The position numbers and the translations under genes were made by a program. The notes under the pieces are model-generated. The model was given only the letters and a program-made list of their open reading frames with translations, ran no database searches and was not told where the DNA came from. Source: Cyanophora paradoxa (Eukaryota; Glaucocystophyceae; Cyanophorales; Cyanophoraceae). Taken from it: a stretch of DNA of 64,000 nucleotides. Shown here one piece after another: positions 36,246 to 45,149 of this stretch (position 1 is the stretch's first letter; each line of letters begins with the position of its first letter). The stretch is from contig QPMI01000165.1 in NCBI GenBank assembly GCA_004431415.1, forward strand, positions 1-64,000. Direction: 5' to 3'.

Positions 36246-37169
36246 TCTTACGTGAATCAGTAAGAAATGACACCCCACCCTACACCCCACCGTTACTATA
36301 ATCTATAACATCACCACCTTTATTTTTGCTATATATTAGATTGAAATTAACATATAAATAAGTGGTGGATGTATGAATTAATCGATAGGGTGGGAGGGTG
36401 GGGTGTGGTGGGGTCAAATTTCAAGAAAATTTTGAGCGGATCCCAAAAATAATTAATTTCAAAAACATGCCCACCAGACCCCACCGCCCCACCGCATCGA
36501 TAAATATATGATATGTTAGTATTAACACTCTAATACCAGAGAGATTACACCCAACCTGAACAGATCTAACGGTATTTACACCCAACCTGTACAGATCTAA
36601 CGGTATTTACATGTTAATTTCCGCTTCTATATCGTAGAGATTCCCACACTGAATTACGTAAGAGATTACACACCACCATACACCCAACCATTACCATAAC
36701 ACATAACATTTCCACTATTCAAATTGATATATATTAGATTGAAATTACCATATAATTAAGTGTGGAAGTATAAATTAATCGATAGGGTGGGGTGGTGGGG
36801 TGTGGTGGGGTCACTTTTCAGAAAAATTTAGAACGCCAAGACAATTATAGCAATTCGAAAAACAGACCCAACCAGACCCCACCGCCCCACCTTATCATTA
36901 AATGAATCACGCAGTAAATTGTAGTTGTTTACAATAAACGCAATCGGGATTATATCGGATTTACATTAAATATATCGCGATTATATCGAATTTGCATAAA
37001 AATTAATCGTGGTTATATCGAATTTATCATTTTCACATCGATAATTACATATAAATATGTATAATATCATGTTAAATTTATATAAAATATGTATTAACAC
37101 ACATAAAGATAAACGTATTTTTAACCTGAGCGGAACGCGAGGGTTAAAAATACGTTTATCTTTATGTGT
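36148..37169. repeat. Right terminal inverted repeat of element C
   Basis: Mirror copy of 8429-9452. It begins inside the SpeD gene and contains two palindromic G/C modules (G-rich and C-rich arms about 36386-36414/36471-36497 and 36784-36811/36865-36894) and the terminal hairpin (37099-37169). From 36246 to 37098 no gene is visible. Confidence 0.93.
37099..37169. repeat. Right terminal hairpin of element C
   Basis: Identical to the left hairpin in inverted orientation: a 27-bp stem and the loop CTGAGCGGAACGCGAGG. It is immediately followed by CGCTAA. Confidence 0.93.
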
Positions 37170-37175
37170 CGCTAA
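37170..37175. repeat. Right target-site duplication of element C (CGCTAA)
   Basis: Same six bases as 8423-8428. On the minus strand they encode the joint between the two halves of B's polymerase gene in one frame. Confidence 0.92.
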
Positions 37176-39066
37176 GTGCGGATCGCTTGTAGTGCGTGAG
37201 AATTTCGCGCATGTTCGGGCTGTAATGTGAGATATTCGTCGCATTTAGTAGCGACTCGCGGAACCCCTTACCGATTTCACAGACCTTATTATAATACTCC
37301 TCTGTTTCGAAATCTTGCTCAATAAAGTGGTCTGTTGTGCGTGGATCTTTGATAGAGAACATCGAGCCATTGGCTTTGAATGTGATGCTGTCGATCTGTT
37401 TCGATGGTGTTAGCTTCACAGCGGGCTCATATCGCATTTTCAGGAACGTAAATAGAAGACCTTCCAGACCTTCGCGCCCAGTATACAGAATGCGAATGAA
37501 ACTGCGCTCGTCAGGCGATAGTTTTAATTGCGTGATCTTTAACAGATCCTTGGATGTGTGCGCGAAGATATCGTGAGTAAGACACGTCGGAATTTTATAG
37601 AGTGCTAACGAAGAGGTCGACTTAGGAACATGATTATCGAGCTCTTCGACCTCCATCTTTGCCATGCGCATTTCGAGCGACTTGATGTTATCGTTGAATA
37701 TATAGATGTGCTTGTTGTGAATCATAAAGTGAATATTGCGTGGAAAGATGTTTTTGTTAATTGATTCCGCCGCGAATTTGTATATTAACTTTCCGTCGAC
37801 ATCAAAGACGCGGAAGCCTGTCTGGATTCTCTTACAGAATTTCTCGATATGGCGGAGCGTGAGAGCCAGAGAGTCGCCAGGTGTGCGTTCACGACCGTGA
37901 AAGAATTTATAGAGACCGTCGTAGGACATAGTTAAGTCAGTATATCGCGGTTTTGGCGCCTCCTGACACTTCGTAATGGACTCTCCCCATGTGGAGATGA
38001 TCATATCATAGCCGCAAGCGTTAGATGTCGATGATTTGGGAAGCTCAATAACATCTTCGAACTCAGACGCGTTTGGATTTAATGTGTAGTCTGTGAATTT
38101 GCTCATAATCGCGGTGCATCGCATGCTGTCCATTAGCTCCTCATCCAGAAACTCATAGCGATTGCCAGGGATAGCACCGGCTCCGTCATCTTCGACACCT
38201 TCGTCCCCATAGATCACGACCTCATGAACAGTTATAAAGGCATCATCGACACTGCCGCCAAAATCATCGAAACCTTTGCGTAGTTTTTTCTGTTCCTCGG
38301 TTGGTGGTGTCTTAAAGAAGAACATCTCGTATGCTTGTCCGAAAGTTCCCAGACCAATCTTCAATTCATCGTAGTTTTCGAGTAAATCGAAGATTGAATC
38401 TCTCTCTTCCGAATAATAACGATTTTGAGCGGTGAGAATTCCATACACTCTATCGATTTTTGCCAGAGCAAAGTTTCTCAACACCCTCACCGAAACTGTC
38501 TCTCTTATATTCTGGTAGGTGACAAAGGTTTTGTCTTTTATATATGTTCCGGGAATTCCGGGAATAACAATTACCTCCGACGACCGAGCACCGGATCCGG
38601 GCGCCCATAGCTTGAACGTAATTGTTGCGAGAGTTTCCGGATCGTATGCGGCGATTGGGTCGAGAATATTGCGTTTTATCGCATCCTCTACCGCTTTTAC
38701 TTTACCTCTCTGCTGCTTCGCTTCGAGTTTCGCTTCTTTCGCTCGTTTCTGTTCTTGCTTGCGATCGAAGCGCTGTAAACGCTTAGCCTCTTGTTCTTTT
38801 TGCTTCTGCTTTTCTATATTAACTTGGGTGCGAGCGGCGCGCTTTTCTTTCCGCTCTGCCCTGCGGAAAACGCGGGGATTAATGATTCCATTCAGAGTAT
38901 CCCGAATGTCGATAAGCGTTTGGAGCTTGGGCTTCCTGTTCATCGTGCTGTTCATCGCCCAATGCGCCTGTTCTTCGGTTAGCAAATCCTGACTCAATCC
39001 CTGCATAATGTATCCGATAATCTCCTCCCGAACATTGTTAGCGATTCTGTTGGCTGCGCGCGGCAT
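37170..39066 (-). pseudogene. N-terminal part of element B polymerase-helicase, separated by element C
   Basis: This is the 5' part (about 632 codons) of the gene continued at 7190-8428. Residues 1-65 ('MPRAANRIANNVREEIIGYI...') align with the start of C's polymerase. A highly charged coiled-coil segment (about 68-130, Lys/Arg/Glu/Gln-rich) follows. The middle contains 'NACGYDMIISTW' and 'YDGLYKFFHGR', compatible with an exonuclease-like or terminal-protein region, not firmly identified. The gene is intact up to the insertion and then reads into the hairpin. The early-type motif CGGAGAAAATA (reverse strand TATTTTCTCCG) lies 25 bp before the ATG. Confidence 0.75.
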
Positions 39067-39090
39067 CTCTATTAGTTCTTTTAAAATAAC

Positions 39091-39101
39091 CGGAGAAAAT
39101 A
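39091..39101 (-). promoter_or_regulatory. Early-type promoter motif (TATTTTCTCCG) before B's polymerase-helicase
   Basis: Read on the minus strand, TATTTTCTCCG is followed after 24 bases by the ATG. Confidence 0.6.
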
Positions 39102-39235
39102 ATTTCGGCGCAATCTACCAAATCCTCCTTTTCATACCCTTGTCGCCAATTCTTTAAGTGCTTTTTTGACGGATACGGGGAATAAAAAGGGAGGTAAAAA
39201 ATTAATCATTTTTTGCATCGTACGGATACTTTCCG

Positions 39236-39649
39236 CTACGAATTTTTTGCGTTCTCGACGACATGCTTTCGGGGTCTCCCAGCGGGCTTTTGCGGCTGGG
39301 GCTTCACCGGCGGATTCAGCTTTCGTTCCGCTCTTTTTCTGCGTTGGTATTCCCGTGCCTTTTCCCTGATTTTCTCCCGATACTCTTCATCGTCTTGGTA
39401 TCGCTGCTGTTTACGAATTGCGATCTTTTGTAGCTGCTCCGGGGTAAATACGGTCGCTTCCCCTGCGGCTAATCGCTCTTGCTTTTGTCTCTGATGCTTG
39501 TTTCGCTGCCGCTCTGCATCTTTCTCGCGTTTTAGTCTTAATCTCTCCGCTTTCTCCTCTTCTGTGATCACCTTCTTCGGTCGCCCTGGTCTGCGCTTTT
39601 CTTGCTGTGCCGCCATTGCCTCTTGGTTTGAAATCTTGGGTTTCGCCAT
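39236..39649 (-). CDS. Basic AT-hook protein (137 aa), element B
   Basis: Two AT-hooks (RRPGRPKKV near residue 20 and PAGRPRKH near 126) flank a helical, Lys/Arg/Gln-rich middle. Residues about 75-110 ('RYQDDEEYREKIREKAREYQRRKRAER') match the core of element C's 87-aa protein. It probably binds AT-rich viral DNA. A TATTTTCTCCG motif lies 10 bp before the ATG. The two elements keep this gene at the same place, between the Cys-rich gene and the replication genes. Confidence 0.8.
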   Translation of the reverse strand: MAKPKISNQEAMAAQQEKRRPGRPKKVITEEEKAERLRLKREKDAERQRNKHQRQKQERLAAGEATVFTPEQLQKIAIRKQQRYQDDEEYREKIREKAREYQRRKRAERKLNPPVKPQPQKPAGRPRKHVVENAKNS

Positions 39650-39659
39650 TTACTATAAC

Positions 39660-39670
39660 CGGAGAAAATA
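39660..39670 (-). promoter_or_regulatory. Early-type promoter motif (TATTTTCTCCG) before B's AT-hook gene
   Basis: The minus-strand copy of the motif ends 10 bp before the ATG at 39649. Confidence 0.65.
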
Positions 39671-39773
39671 GTTTTTTGTCACTCTGTATTATTTCCCTTG
39701 CCCTTATATACCTTTTACCGAAACCTTCAATTTTTGCCCTCGGATCGATACAAGCGCCACCGAAATTCACCGC

Positions 39774-40187
39774 TCAATAACCGTTCCAGACGGTTCTTTC
39801 TTGTTGCTGAGGATATACATAAGGGTTTGTTAAGCTGTCATCGTCGCCTAATGCCATTTGATCCAATCTATACATCGGATAAGGTGAATCAGCGCGCAAA
39901 TGCCCTTCCACAAATTCAGGACATGATCGCCTTCTAATATGCTCTACATGCACATCCTCTATCTGAGAGGTCTCGATATTGGAACTCATAGCCGTGCGCA
40001 CAGGCGAGGGCGATCGAGATCGTGTGTGGTTGTGATTGTCGCTGTGGTTAGAATATACAGAAAGGCGCCTACCTCCATTCTCGTCGTCAGAAATATTAAC
40101 CTCTACGGTTGTGTCGCAACATCCGGATTTACAGTGAGAGATAAAGTGCAGATGAAACATCTCAATGCATTGTGTGATGAAATTCAT
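39774..40187 (-). CDS. Small Cys-rich protein with Ser/Arg/Asn-rich tail (137 aa), element B
   Basis: The first 35 residues match C's 72-aa protein: helix 'CIEMFHLHFISHC' and the cluster 'CKSGCCDTTVEVNISDD'. The tail is longer, with 'HTRSRSPSPVR' (possible phosphorylation sites) and a Tyr/Pro-rich end. Function is unknown. It is divergent from the 52-aa Cys-motif gene at 40237. Confidence 0.75.
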   Translation of the reverse strand: MNFITQCIEMFHLHFISHCKSGCCDTTVEVNISDDENGGRRLSVYSNHSDNHNHTRSRSPSPVRTAMSSNIETSQIEDVHVEHIRRRSCPEFVEGHLRADSPYPMYRLDQMALGDDDSLTNPYVYPQQQERTVWNGY

Positions 40188-40218
40188 CGACCCTACAATT
40201 GGGCAACGTATTAAATAT

Positions 40219-40229
40219 CGGAGAAAATA
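40219..40229. promoter_or_regulatory. Early-type promoter motif between two divergent small genes of element B
   Basis: CGGAGAAAATA on the plus strand (TATTTTCTCCG on minus) lies 31 bp before the minus-strand gene at 40187 and 7 bp before the plus-strand ATG at 40237. Its orientation serves the minus gene. Confidence 0.5.
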
Positions 40230-40236
40230 AAAGGGA

Positions 40237-40395
40237 ATGAGGGCTTTACTTGCTCGTGTGTTCCCCTACGAATTGGTCGACCTTATAATGCTGTTTATGG
40301 AGCCGACATGCCCGTTTTGCAAGGGCATTCATATTAAGACCCGCTCTAAATACGGGCGGGTTCAGCTTTGCCTTGCGGATATTCACAGCCATTAG
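40237..40395 (+). CDS. Conserved mini-protein with CPxC motif (52 aa), element B
   Basis: It starts MRALLARVFPYELVDLIM, continues with 'TCPFCKGIHIKTRSKYG' and has a later Cys and His pair ('CLADIHSH'), which could complete a zinc ribbon. The N-terminal 18 residues are almost the same as in C's 35651-35806 protein. It is convergent with the coiled-coil gene and overlaps its end by 4 bp. Confidence 0.7.
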   Translation: MRALLARVFPYELVDLIMLFMEPTCPFCKGIHIKTRSKYGRVQLCLADIHSH

Positions 40396-41074
40396 CGGAT
40401 ATGGCGTTTACCACCGAGCATTGCGGCATAATTTGCTGGTGCGGTCGGCACTATATGTGCATATTGCGGGGCGACCGATTGCTGACGAGTTACGGCTTGC
40501 GCATCTGTCTTGTCCTCCTTTTTAATCTCCTCTACGTCGACCTTTTGCTTTAATCCGAGTTTCGAGATCTCTTTCTTTACGAGCCCTTTAATTTCTTGCG
40601 TTCGTTATAATCTTGCATCCATTTCTCGTAGTTTGACACTTTCATTTCAAGATCTCGCACTTTCTCTTCGAAGCTCATGACAACGTCGACTGGAACAGTG
40701 TGTTTTTGATAGGATCCGCGCTTTTTAAGCTCGGTTTCGGCGGCTTTCGGGACGTCTTGTGTCTTGTGCTGGCTTGCAACAACTTGCGCTTTGAGTACTT
40801 TGTCGGTTGCTTCATCAACAGAGCCGCCTCCAATCTGTGGTTTTACAGTAGCTAAATCCTCCATTTGTCGTTTACCGCTATCTTGGTTGCCCTTGTCCGC
40901 GGTGGCACTCGCAATAATCGCCTCTTGCTTGGCGACCTCTTCTGGCGAAGTGTCTACAAGATATTCGGGCATTTCGAGACCGCCACCCGACGTTAATCCA
41001 GACTCTTCAAGTCCGCGATTAGGATTACCAGAAGCGACCGTTTGTAGGGTTTGAGGCTTCTTTCGGTAGACCAT
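40392..41074 (-). pseudogene. Coiled-coil protein of the capsid block, element B, frameshifted near 40595
   Basis: The frame open from 41074 stops at 40577. In the next frame, coding-like sequence continues from about 40600 to a stop at 40392 and matches the C-terminus of the element C homologue around 'KIKxxxxKEVxxxGI'. A one-base change in the run near 40595 would account for this. The N-terminal part is Gly/Pro/Thr-rich and ends in a coiled coil ('MSFEEKVRDLEMKVSNYEKW'). It starts 2 bp after the ATPase stop. Function unknown. Confidence 0.65.
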
Positions 41075-41076
41075 GA

Positions 41077-41943
41077 TTATCTTCTCTTACATTTGATTAA
41101 CATTTTCTTTTTCTTAGGCGAAATTTGGGAAAGTTTGGGGATACCTTCAAGCTCACGTTCAAATTTGGATAAAGTTTTACAGACAGTTGTCGAATCTTTG
41201 ACAGGCGGCGGTTTTGTAGCTTGCTCCTCTTGCTGTTTGCGCTTCTTTTCTTCAAAAGCCGCCCGCTTGTGGAATTTAGTAAACGGGTGGTCATCGATCA
41301 TATCGGCTTTCTCTACCCACCATCGCACAGAATACCCGGTATTATCGTGAATGATCGCTTGGTAGCTATGACAGAATTCTTGGAACATGCGCTTGAAACT
41401 CTCTTTATCCATGTTCCCGAATTCCTCGTGATATGCTTCAAACTCTCGCATGTTTGACCAGCTTAGGAATATGATATACTCCGCATTGCTGCGAATGATC
41501 GTTGAAAGCTTTGTTAGTTTCTGCGATATTAAAGCCACGGAACAAAACGTATGACGACCTTGCGCCATCAATTTATTTAGCAAATGATCGCGCGAGAGAT
41601 CGATAGTTCCGGACTCCAAACAATCGTCGAGCACAATGAGAATATTCTTTGGTTTCTTACCCGCGATGATGGCTTTTTTGCGGGCTTCTATGATCGACTC
41701 TACATATTCCGGTTTCCAGGTATCATGCACTTCGTCTGTTATTTGACCCCAGAAACCGTTGAAACTCGTAGGACAGAAAACCAGAACATACGAGATCTGG
41801 TCTTCGAGTTCTTTGATCAGCCACTTTAAGAATACCGATTTACCACAATTGGTTTTCGCCAATAGGAGAAATCGTGCGGGAAGTTTCACCCTTTGTTTCG
41901 GGTTCCATTCTTCGAGATCCATGGGCGTCGTCCCTTTTTGCAT
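41077..41943 (-). CDS. FtsK/HerA-type packaging ATPase, element B (288 aa)
   Basis: Walker A is AKTNCGKS (residues 29-36) and Walker B is 'ILIVLDDCLE' (101-110); 'GRHTFCSVALISQKLTKLSTIIRSNAEYI' corresponds to the sensor region of C's enzyme. It drives DNA packaging in this virus group. The C-terminal 50 residues are basic and differ from those of C. It lies between MCP and the coiled-coil gene, in the order seen in C. Confidence 0.9.
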   Translation of the reverse strand: MQKGTTPMDLEEWNPKQRVKLPARFLLLAKTNCGKSVFLKWLIKELEDQISYVLVFCPTSFNGFWGQITDEVHDTWKPEYVESIIEARKKAIIAGKKPKNILIVLDDCLESGTIDLSRDHLLNKLMAQGRHTFCSVALISQKLTKLSTIIRSNAEYIIFLSWSNMREFEAYHEEFGNMDKESFKRMFQEFCHSYQAIIHDNTGYSVRWWVEKADMIDDHPFTKFHKRAAFEEKKRKQQEEQATKPPPVKDSTTVCKTLSKFERELEGIPKLSQISPKKKKMLIKCKRR

Positions 41944-41993
41944 TCTTTCACTATAAAAACAATAGAAAAATAAGACTGAATGTGGTCAATAGA

Positions 41994-43307
41994 CTAGGCG
42001 CTTACTCTTCGAAGACCGTCGCCTGTGACTATCATTATGTTATGAGCAAGGGCGATGCACTGAATTTGCATCTTCTGATATGCCGACGATGCATACCACT
42101 CCTCATTACCGACTCCACCGGCTGTGACACCATTGAATTCGAAGACCAGATCGAACGCCGATGTGCCTGTGGCATCGATGTAGCCCGTGTTCTCTTGGTT
42201 GAGAAGCGACGCCTTTCCGTTTCCAGCACCGAAGTAAATGCCAGAGAGAGCCGGGTAGCTTGTGCTCTCGGTGAAAATCGCCGAATTATATTTATCTTGA
42301 AGTTCGGTCGCGGCAATCATGAGAGGAAGCGAAGTATTCGAGTAGAGGCGGTTATTGTTGAGTTCCACATAGAAGCTTACAGCGTTGGTTCGGAGTGCAC
42401 GAGGAGCCAGAACCGAGAGAGTTCCGTTGTTCACCTTTGTCTTCGCGTTTTGGCGCACAGAGAATACGAGAGTGTGGATGAGACCCGCACCTGTGAGTTG
42501 CGAGAGATTGACTCGCGAACCGGAGGCGGTCGGCTGGAAATCTGTGTGGAGGAAACCGATTTCGTTGTAGGGGATCGCGATACCAGTCGATTTAACACGG
42601 GCAATGGTCTCAGATACAACCGCCTCATCGGCATTTACGACCTTGCAGATAATGCGGGGTTTCAGCACTTGAAGGGAAGCACCACTGTTTACGACCGAAA
42701 TATTGCCAACATTGTTTACATCCTCAATGATACCATCACCAATCGCCTTGAATTCGATTTCGACCACGATCTCAGAGTTCAGAGCGCAAAGTGGGAACAT
42801 CGCCTTCTCGAAAGGAGAGGGTAAATCGATTTCGTAGGTTCCACCGACAGTGTTACCAGCGGTTCCGACAAGACCACCCACATAGCGAAGTTTCTTATCG
42901 AGTTCGCCCTGTTCGGTCATCAGTAGAAAATACTGGGTGACGAAATCCTCTGGGACAACATAGCGGAATGAAGCGTGAGAGATTTCAATGCGCTTAATTA
43001 GCGATCCAATAACGCGAAGGTAGCCAGTAGTTCCAGCGACACCATTCGTGAGATCAGTGAGGGTGATCGGGTTAAGATCGAGTTGCAGCGCGAGACCATT
43101 CAGGAAATGGTAGCGGGGGATTTTGAAGACAACTCGGTTGCCGAGAGCGCTGGGTGGCTCAGTGTCGGGGGCGACCAGAACTCGAAGTGGCTTAGTGCCA
43201 GAGGACGTTCCAATGACCAGCGACTTGTTTAGGAAATAATCCTTGTAGTCATCGGTGGTGAGCATAGATTTCAGCGTTGGGCGCTGGAATTGGCTGTTAG
43301 TCTCCAT
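41994..43307 (-). CDS. MCP: Major capsid protein, double jelly-roll, element B (437 aa)
   Basis: The start at 43307 (METNSQFQRPTLKS) is preferred to an in-frame upstream ATG that would overlap the neighbouring gene. 'YFLNKSLVIGTSSGTKPLRVLV' and 'RVVFKIPRYHFLNGLALQLDLNP' align with the first strands of C's MCP, and 'IDLPSPFEKAMFPLCALNSEIVVEIEF' with the junction segment. The C-terminal 'ALAHNIMIVTGDGLRRVS' matches the end of C's MCP. Sequence similarity to C is moderate, so the two elements belong to different lineages. Confidence 0.9.
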   Translation of the reverse strand: METNSQFQRPTLKSMLTTDDYKDYFLNKSLVIGTSSGTKPLRVLVAPDTEPPSALGNRVVFKIPRYHFLNGLALQLDLNPITLTDLTNGVAGTTGYLRVIGSLIKRIEISHASFRYVVPEDFVTQYFLLMTEQGELDKKLRYVGGLVGTAGNTVGGTYEIDLPSPFEKAMFPLCALNSEIVVEIEFKAIGDGIIEDVNNVGNISVVNSGASLQVLKPRIICKVVNADEAVVSETIARVKSTGIAIPYNEIGFLHTDFQPTASGSRVNLSQLTGAGLIHTLVFSVRQNAKTKVNNGTLSVLAPRALRTNAVSFYVELNNNRLYSNTSLPLMIAATELQDKYNSAIFTESTSYPALSGIYFGAGNGKASLLNQENTGYIDATGTSAFDLVFEFNGVTAGGVGNEEWYASSAYQKMQIQCIALAHNIMIVTGDGLRRVSA

Positions 43308-43354
43308 GAGCGTTTCTTCTCTTATCTTTGGGATCAGAAAATAATTTACAGGGC

Positions 43355-44281
43355 TCAATAGAAATTCATTTCGGGCGGTGCGTCGTAGGTTTCGATTTCA
43401 AAAGTGAAATAATGCGCCCAAACCCCGAAATCTAAGAGAGCGCCATCATGGTCGATGAGTTTAATCGTGAGGCGGTCGAAAGATTTTAATTCGCGGAATT
43501 CACGAATGAGAGGCACAGTAGTGGACGTGTCGAAGTGGTAGATATCACCATGTTCGAGTTCCTGTGGGATTGGAATGCGCATGAAATAACCGTCGACGTG
43601 CTTGTTGACTGAGCGAATAAACGGCGCGAATTCGTCAATATATAGCCAGATCATTGCAGCCGGGGTCTCATCTCCACGAGTATAGCCGCGAATGCGTCGA
43701 TTAAGTGTCACAGTCCCCGATCCAGGATTGAATACAAGGAATGTATCGCTTGCAAGAGGGGTAAATGTCTCGTAAACATATAGCTGAATATCTTTGAAAC
43801 CGAATATTGCGAGTTTCTTAGCGATTGCTTTGCGATTACTGGATTTTCTGAGTGTGGCTTCGGAAGCCTGAGAGAACTTGAACCAGAAATTACTATCACT
43901 GAAAAACTCATAGATCTTTGAAGTAGTATTATAGCGGCATTTAATATATTTTCCACCGAAATCTGAAAGGCGAGCTGCTTCGAGTCTTTCTGTGACTTTT
44001 GCGGCAAGGTCGTCTTTGGTGTAAAATCCTTTGGGGATTGTGATGGTCACGAATCCGGAATCCGAAGCTGTGACCGAGAAATAGAGTTCCATGCGCTCGA
44101 TGGTTGCACCAGTGGCGTCTATATCATTTGTCACGGTCGAAAGAACATTGGGAACCGTTGCCTGCACCAGGCGCACCGATTTTACGTTGTCATAGCGACG
44201 AGGTAATGTCACTACATACTTGTTTGGCTGTGTGAACTCCTCGTCGCGATCATCGCTCGAAAAGCTCAGGTATTCTTTCAT
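43355..44281 (-). CDS. Probable penton/minor capsid protein, element B (308 aa)
   Basis: Starts MKEYLSFSSDDRDEEF, then 'YVVTLPRRYDNVKSVRLVQATVPN' (about residues 22-45), the signature shared with C's 11099-12109 protein. A C-terminal 'DRLTIKLIDHDGALLDFG' is the equivalent of the final strand-loop in both minor capsid genes. Synteny (directly upstream of MCP, divergent from the second minor capsid gene) supports the call. Confidence 0.7.
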   Translation of the reverse strand: MKEYLSFSSDDRDEEFTQPNKYVVTLPRRYDNVKSVRLVQATVPNVLSTVTNDIDATGATIERMELYFSVTASDSGFVTITIPKGFYTKDDLAAKVTERLEAARLSDFGGKYIKCRYNTTSKIYEFFSDSNFWFKFSQASEATLRKSSNRKAIAKKLAIFGFKDIQLYVYETFTPLASDTFLVFNPGSGTVTLNRRIRGYTRGDETPAAMIWLYIDEFAPFIRSVNKHVDGYFMRIPIPQELEHGDIYHFDTSTTVPLIREFRELKSFDRLTIKLIDHDGALLDFGVWAHYFTFEIETYDAPPEMNFY

Positions 44282-44297
44282 CTTACTATAATAGATT

Positions 44298-45143
44298 ATG
44301 AAAAGAATAACAATAAATTGCGACAGTAGAGACCTTGAAAATGGCGTGCTGCACTTGAAAACGCGCCTTAATAATGTACGACGATTTCGTGTGCTATCAG
44401 CTGAGATTCCTAATAGCTCTTATGTTGTTCCGCCCGATCAGACAATAACTATAACGCTTCTGAACGAAGAGCCCACATTAATTCCCGCATCCAAAATGAT
44501 AGCACCGATTCCCAGCGTAAACGACTATTATTACGTCGATGCTGATAACGAACGATATCCGAAAGAGAGAGCTTTAAACAGGGATGCTTTACTCGGTTTT
44601 TCAGGCGGTTCTTTTAATCCACTCGGTCTCTTCCCGGTTTCCTATTCTCTCGCTCTGTCTACCAACCGCTTCGTGTTCTCATCTCCAAATAGCCCTTTTA
44701 CATTAGAGAGCTCAGACCAGGAGTTCTGTGATTGTCTCGGCATAGAACCCGGAGTGGTTTACGCCAGCACAACAGAACCAGTGACGGTTCCACTCAGAGA
44801 TTACCCCAGTCGCTATGCATTTACGTGCCCGAAAATGGTCGACTTTAATGCGATTCCATATATTTACCTTGATATCGAAGAGCTCCGCCCGTTTACCAAA
44901 TTCGCAGCGGTTACAGGTAGACAAAACAATGTCGACGACTCCTATCTATTGCGAATTCAGATGAACTCGGACTTTGGTAGATATTCCTTTTACCATGAAC
45001 CGAGCGCAAGCATCCCTTTCGTAAATGTCACATCGCAACTCGATTTAGATCGCCTCACAATTTCGCTTCGAAAATGGCGGGGCTCTGTTGCGGATATAAA
45101 CGGTCTCTCATTCTCGTTCCAGCTGGAAGTTATCACGGATTAA
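44298..45143 (+). CDS. Probable minor capsid protein, element B (281 aa)
   Basis: Starts MKRITINCDSRDLENG, then 'NVRRFRVLSAEIPNSSYVVPP' (about residues 27-47), closely patterned like C's 10159-11070 protein ('DSRDRQFG', 'CRVLYAEIPNSIYN'). The C-terminal 'LTISLRKWRGSVADINGLSFSFQLEV' also matches. Divergent from the penton-like gene with 16 bp between the starts; convergent with the patatin gene. Confidence 0.72.
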   Translation: MKRITINCDSRDLENGVLHLKTRLNNVRRFRVLSAEIPNSSYVVPPDQTITITLLNEEPTLIPASKMIAPIPSVNDYYYVDADNERYPKERALNRDALLGFSGGSFNPLGLFPVSYSLALSTNRFVFSSPNSPFTLESSDQEFCDCLGIEPGVVYASTTEPVTVPLRDYPSRYAFTCPKMVDFNAIPYIYLDIEELRPFTKFAAVTGRQNNVDDSYLLRIQMNSDFGRYSFYHEPSASIPFVNVTSQLDLDRLTISLRKWRGSVADINGLSFSFQLEVITD

Positions 45144-45149
45144 GCGCTG

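Larger units (their letters stand above)
8429..37169. mobile_element. Element C: complete 28.7-kb polinton-like virus / Polinton-type element
   Basis: Both ends are in the window: 1.02-kb terminal inverted repeats (8429-9452 and 36148-37169) capped by 71-bp hairpins and flanked by CGCTAA. It encodes all usual Polinton functions (MCP, minor capsid proteins, ATPase, protein-primed PolB, rve integrase) plus primase-helicase, patatin, a fibre cassette, Dam-like methylase and SpeD. A cysteine maturation protease was not recognised. Almost every gene is open; only the Dam gene is frameshifted, so the insertion looks recent. It sits inside the polymerase gene of element B. Confidence 0.93.

Noticed and set aside
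8429-37169. Virophage (Lavidaviridae) assignment
   Set aside because: No virophage-type MCP/penton/protease set was recognised and the 28.7-kb gene layout fits Polinton/PLV elements better.
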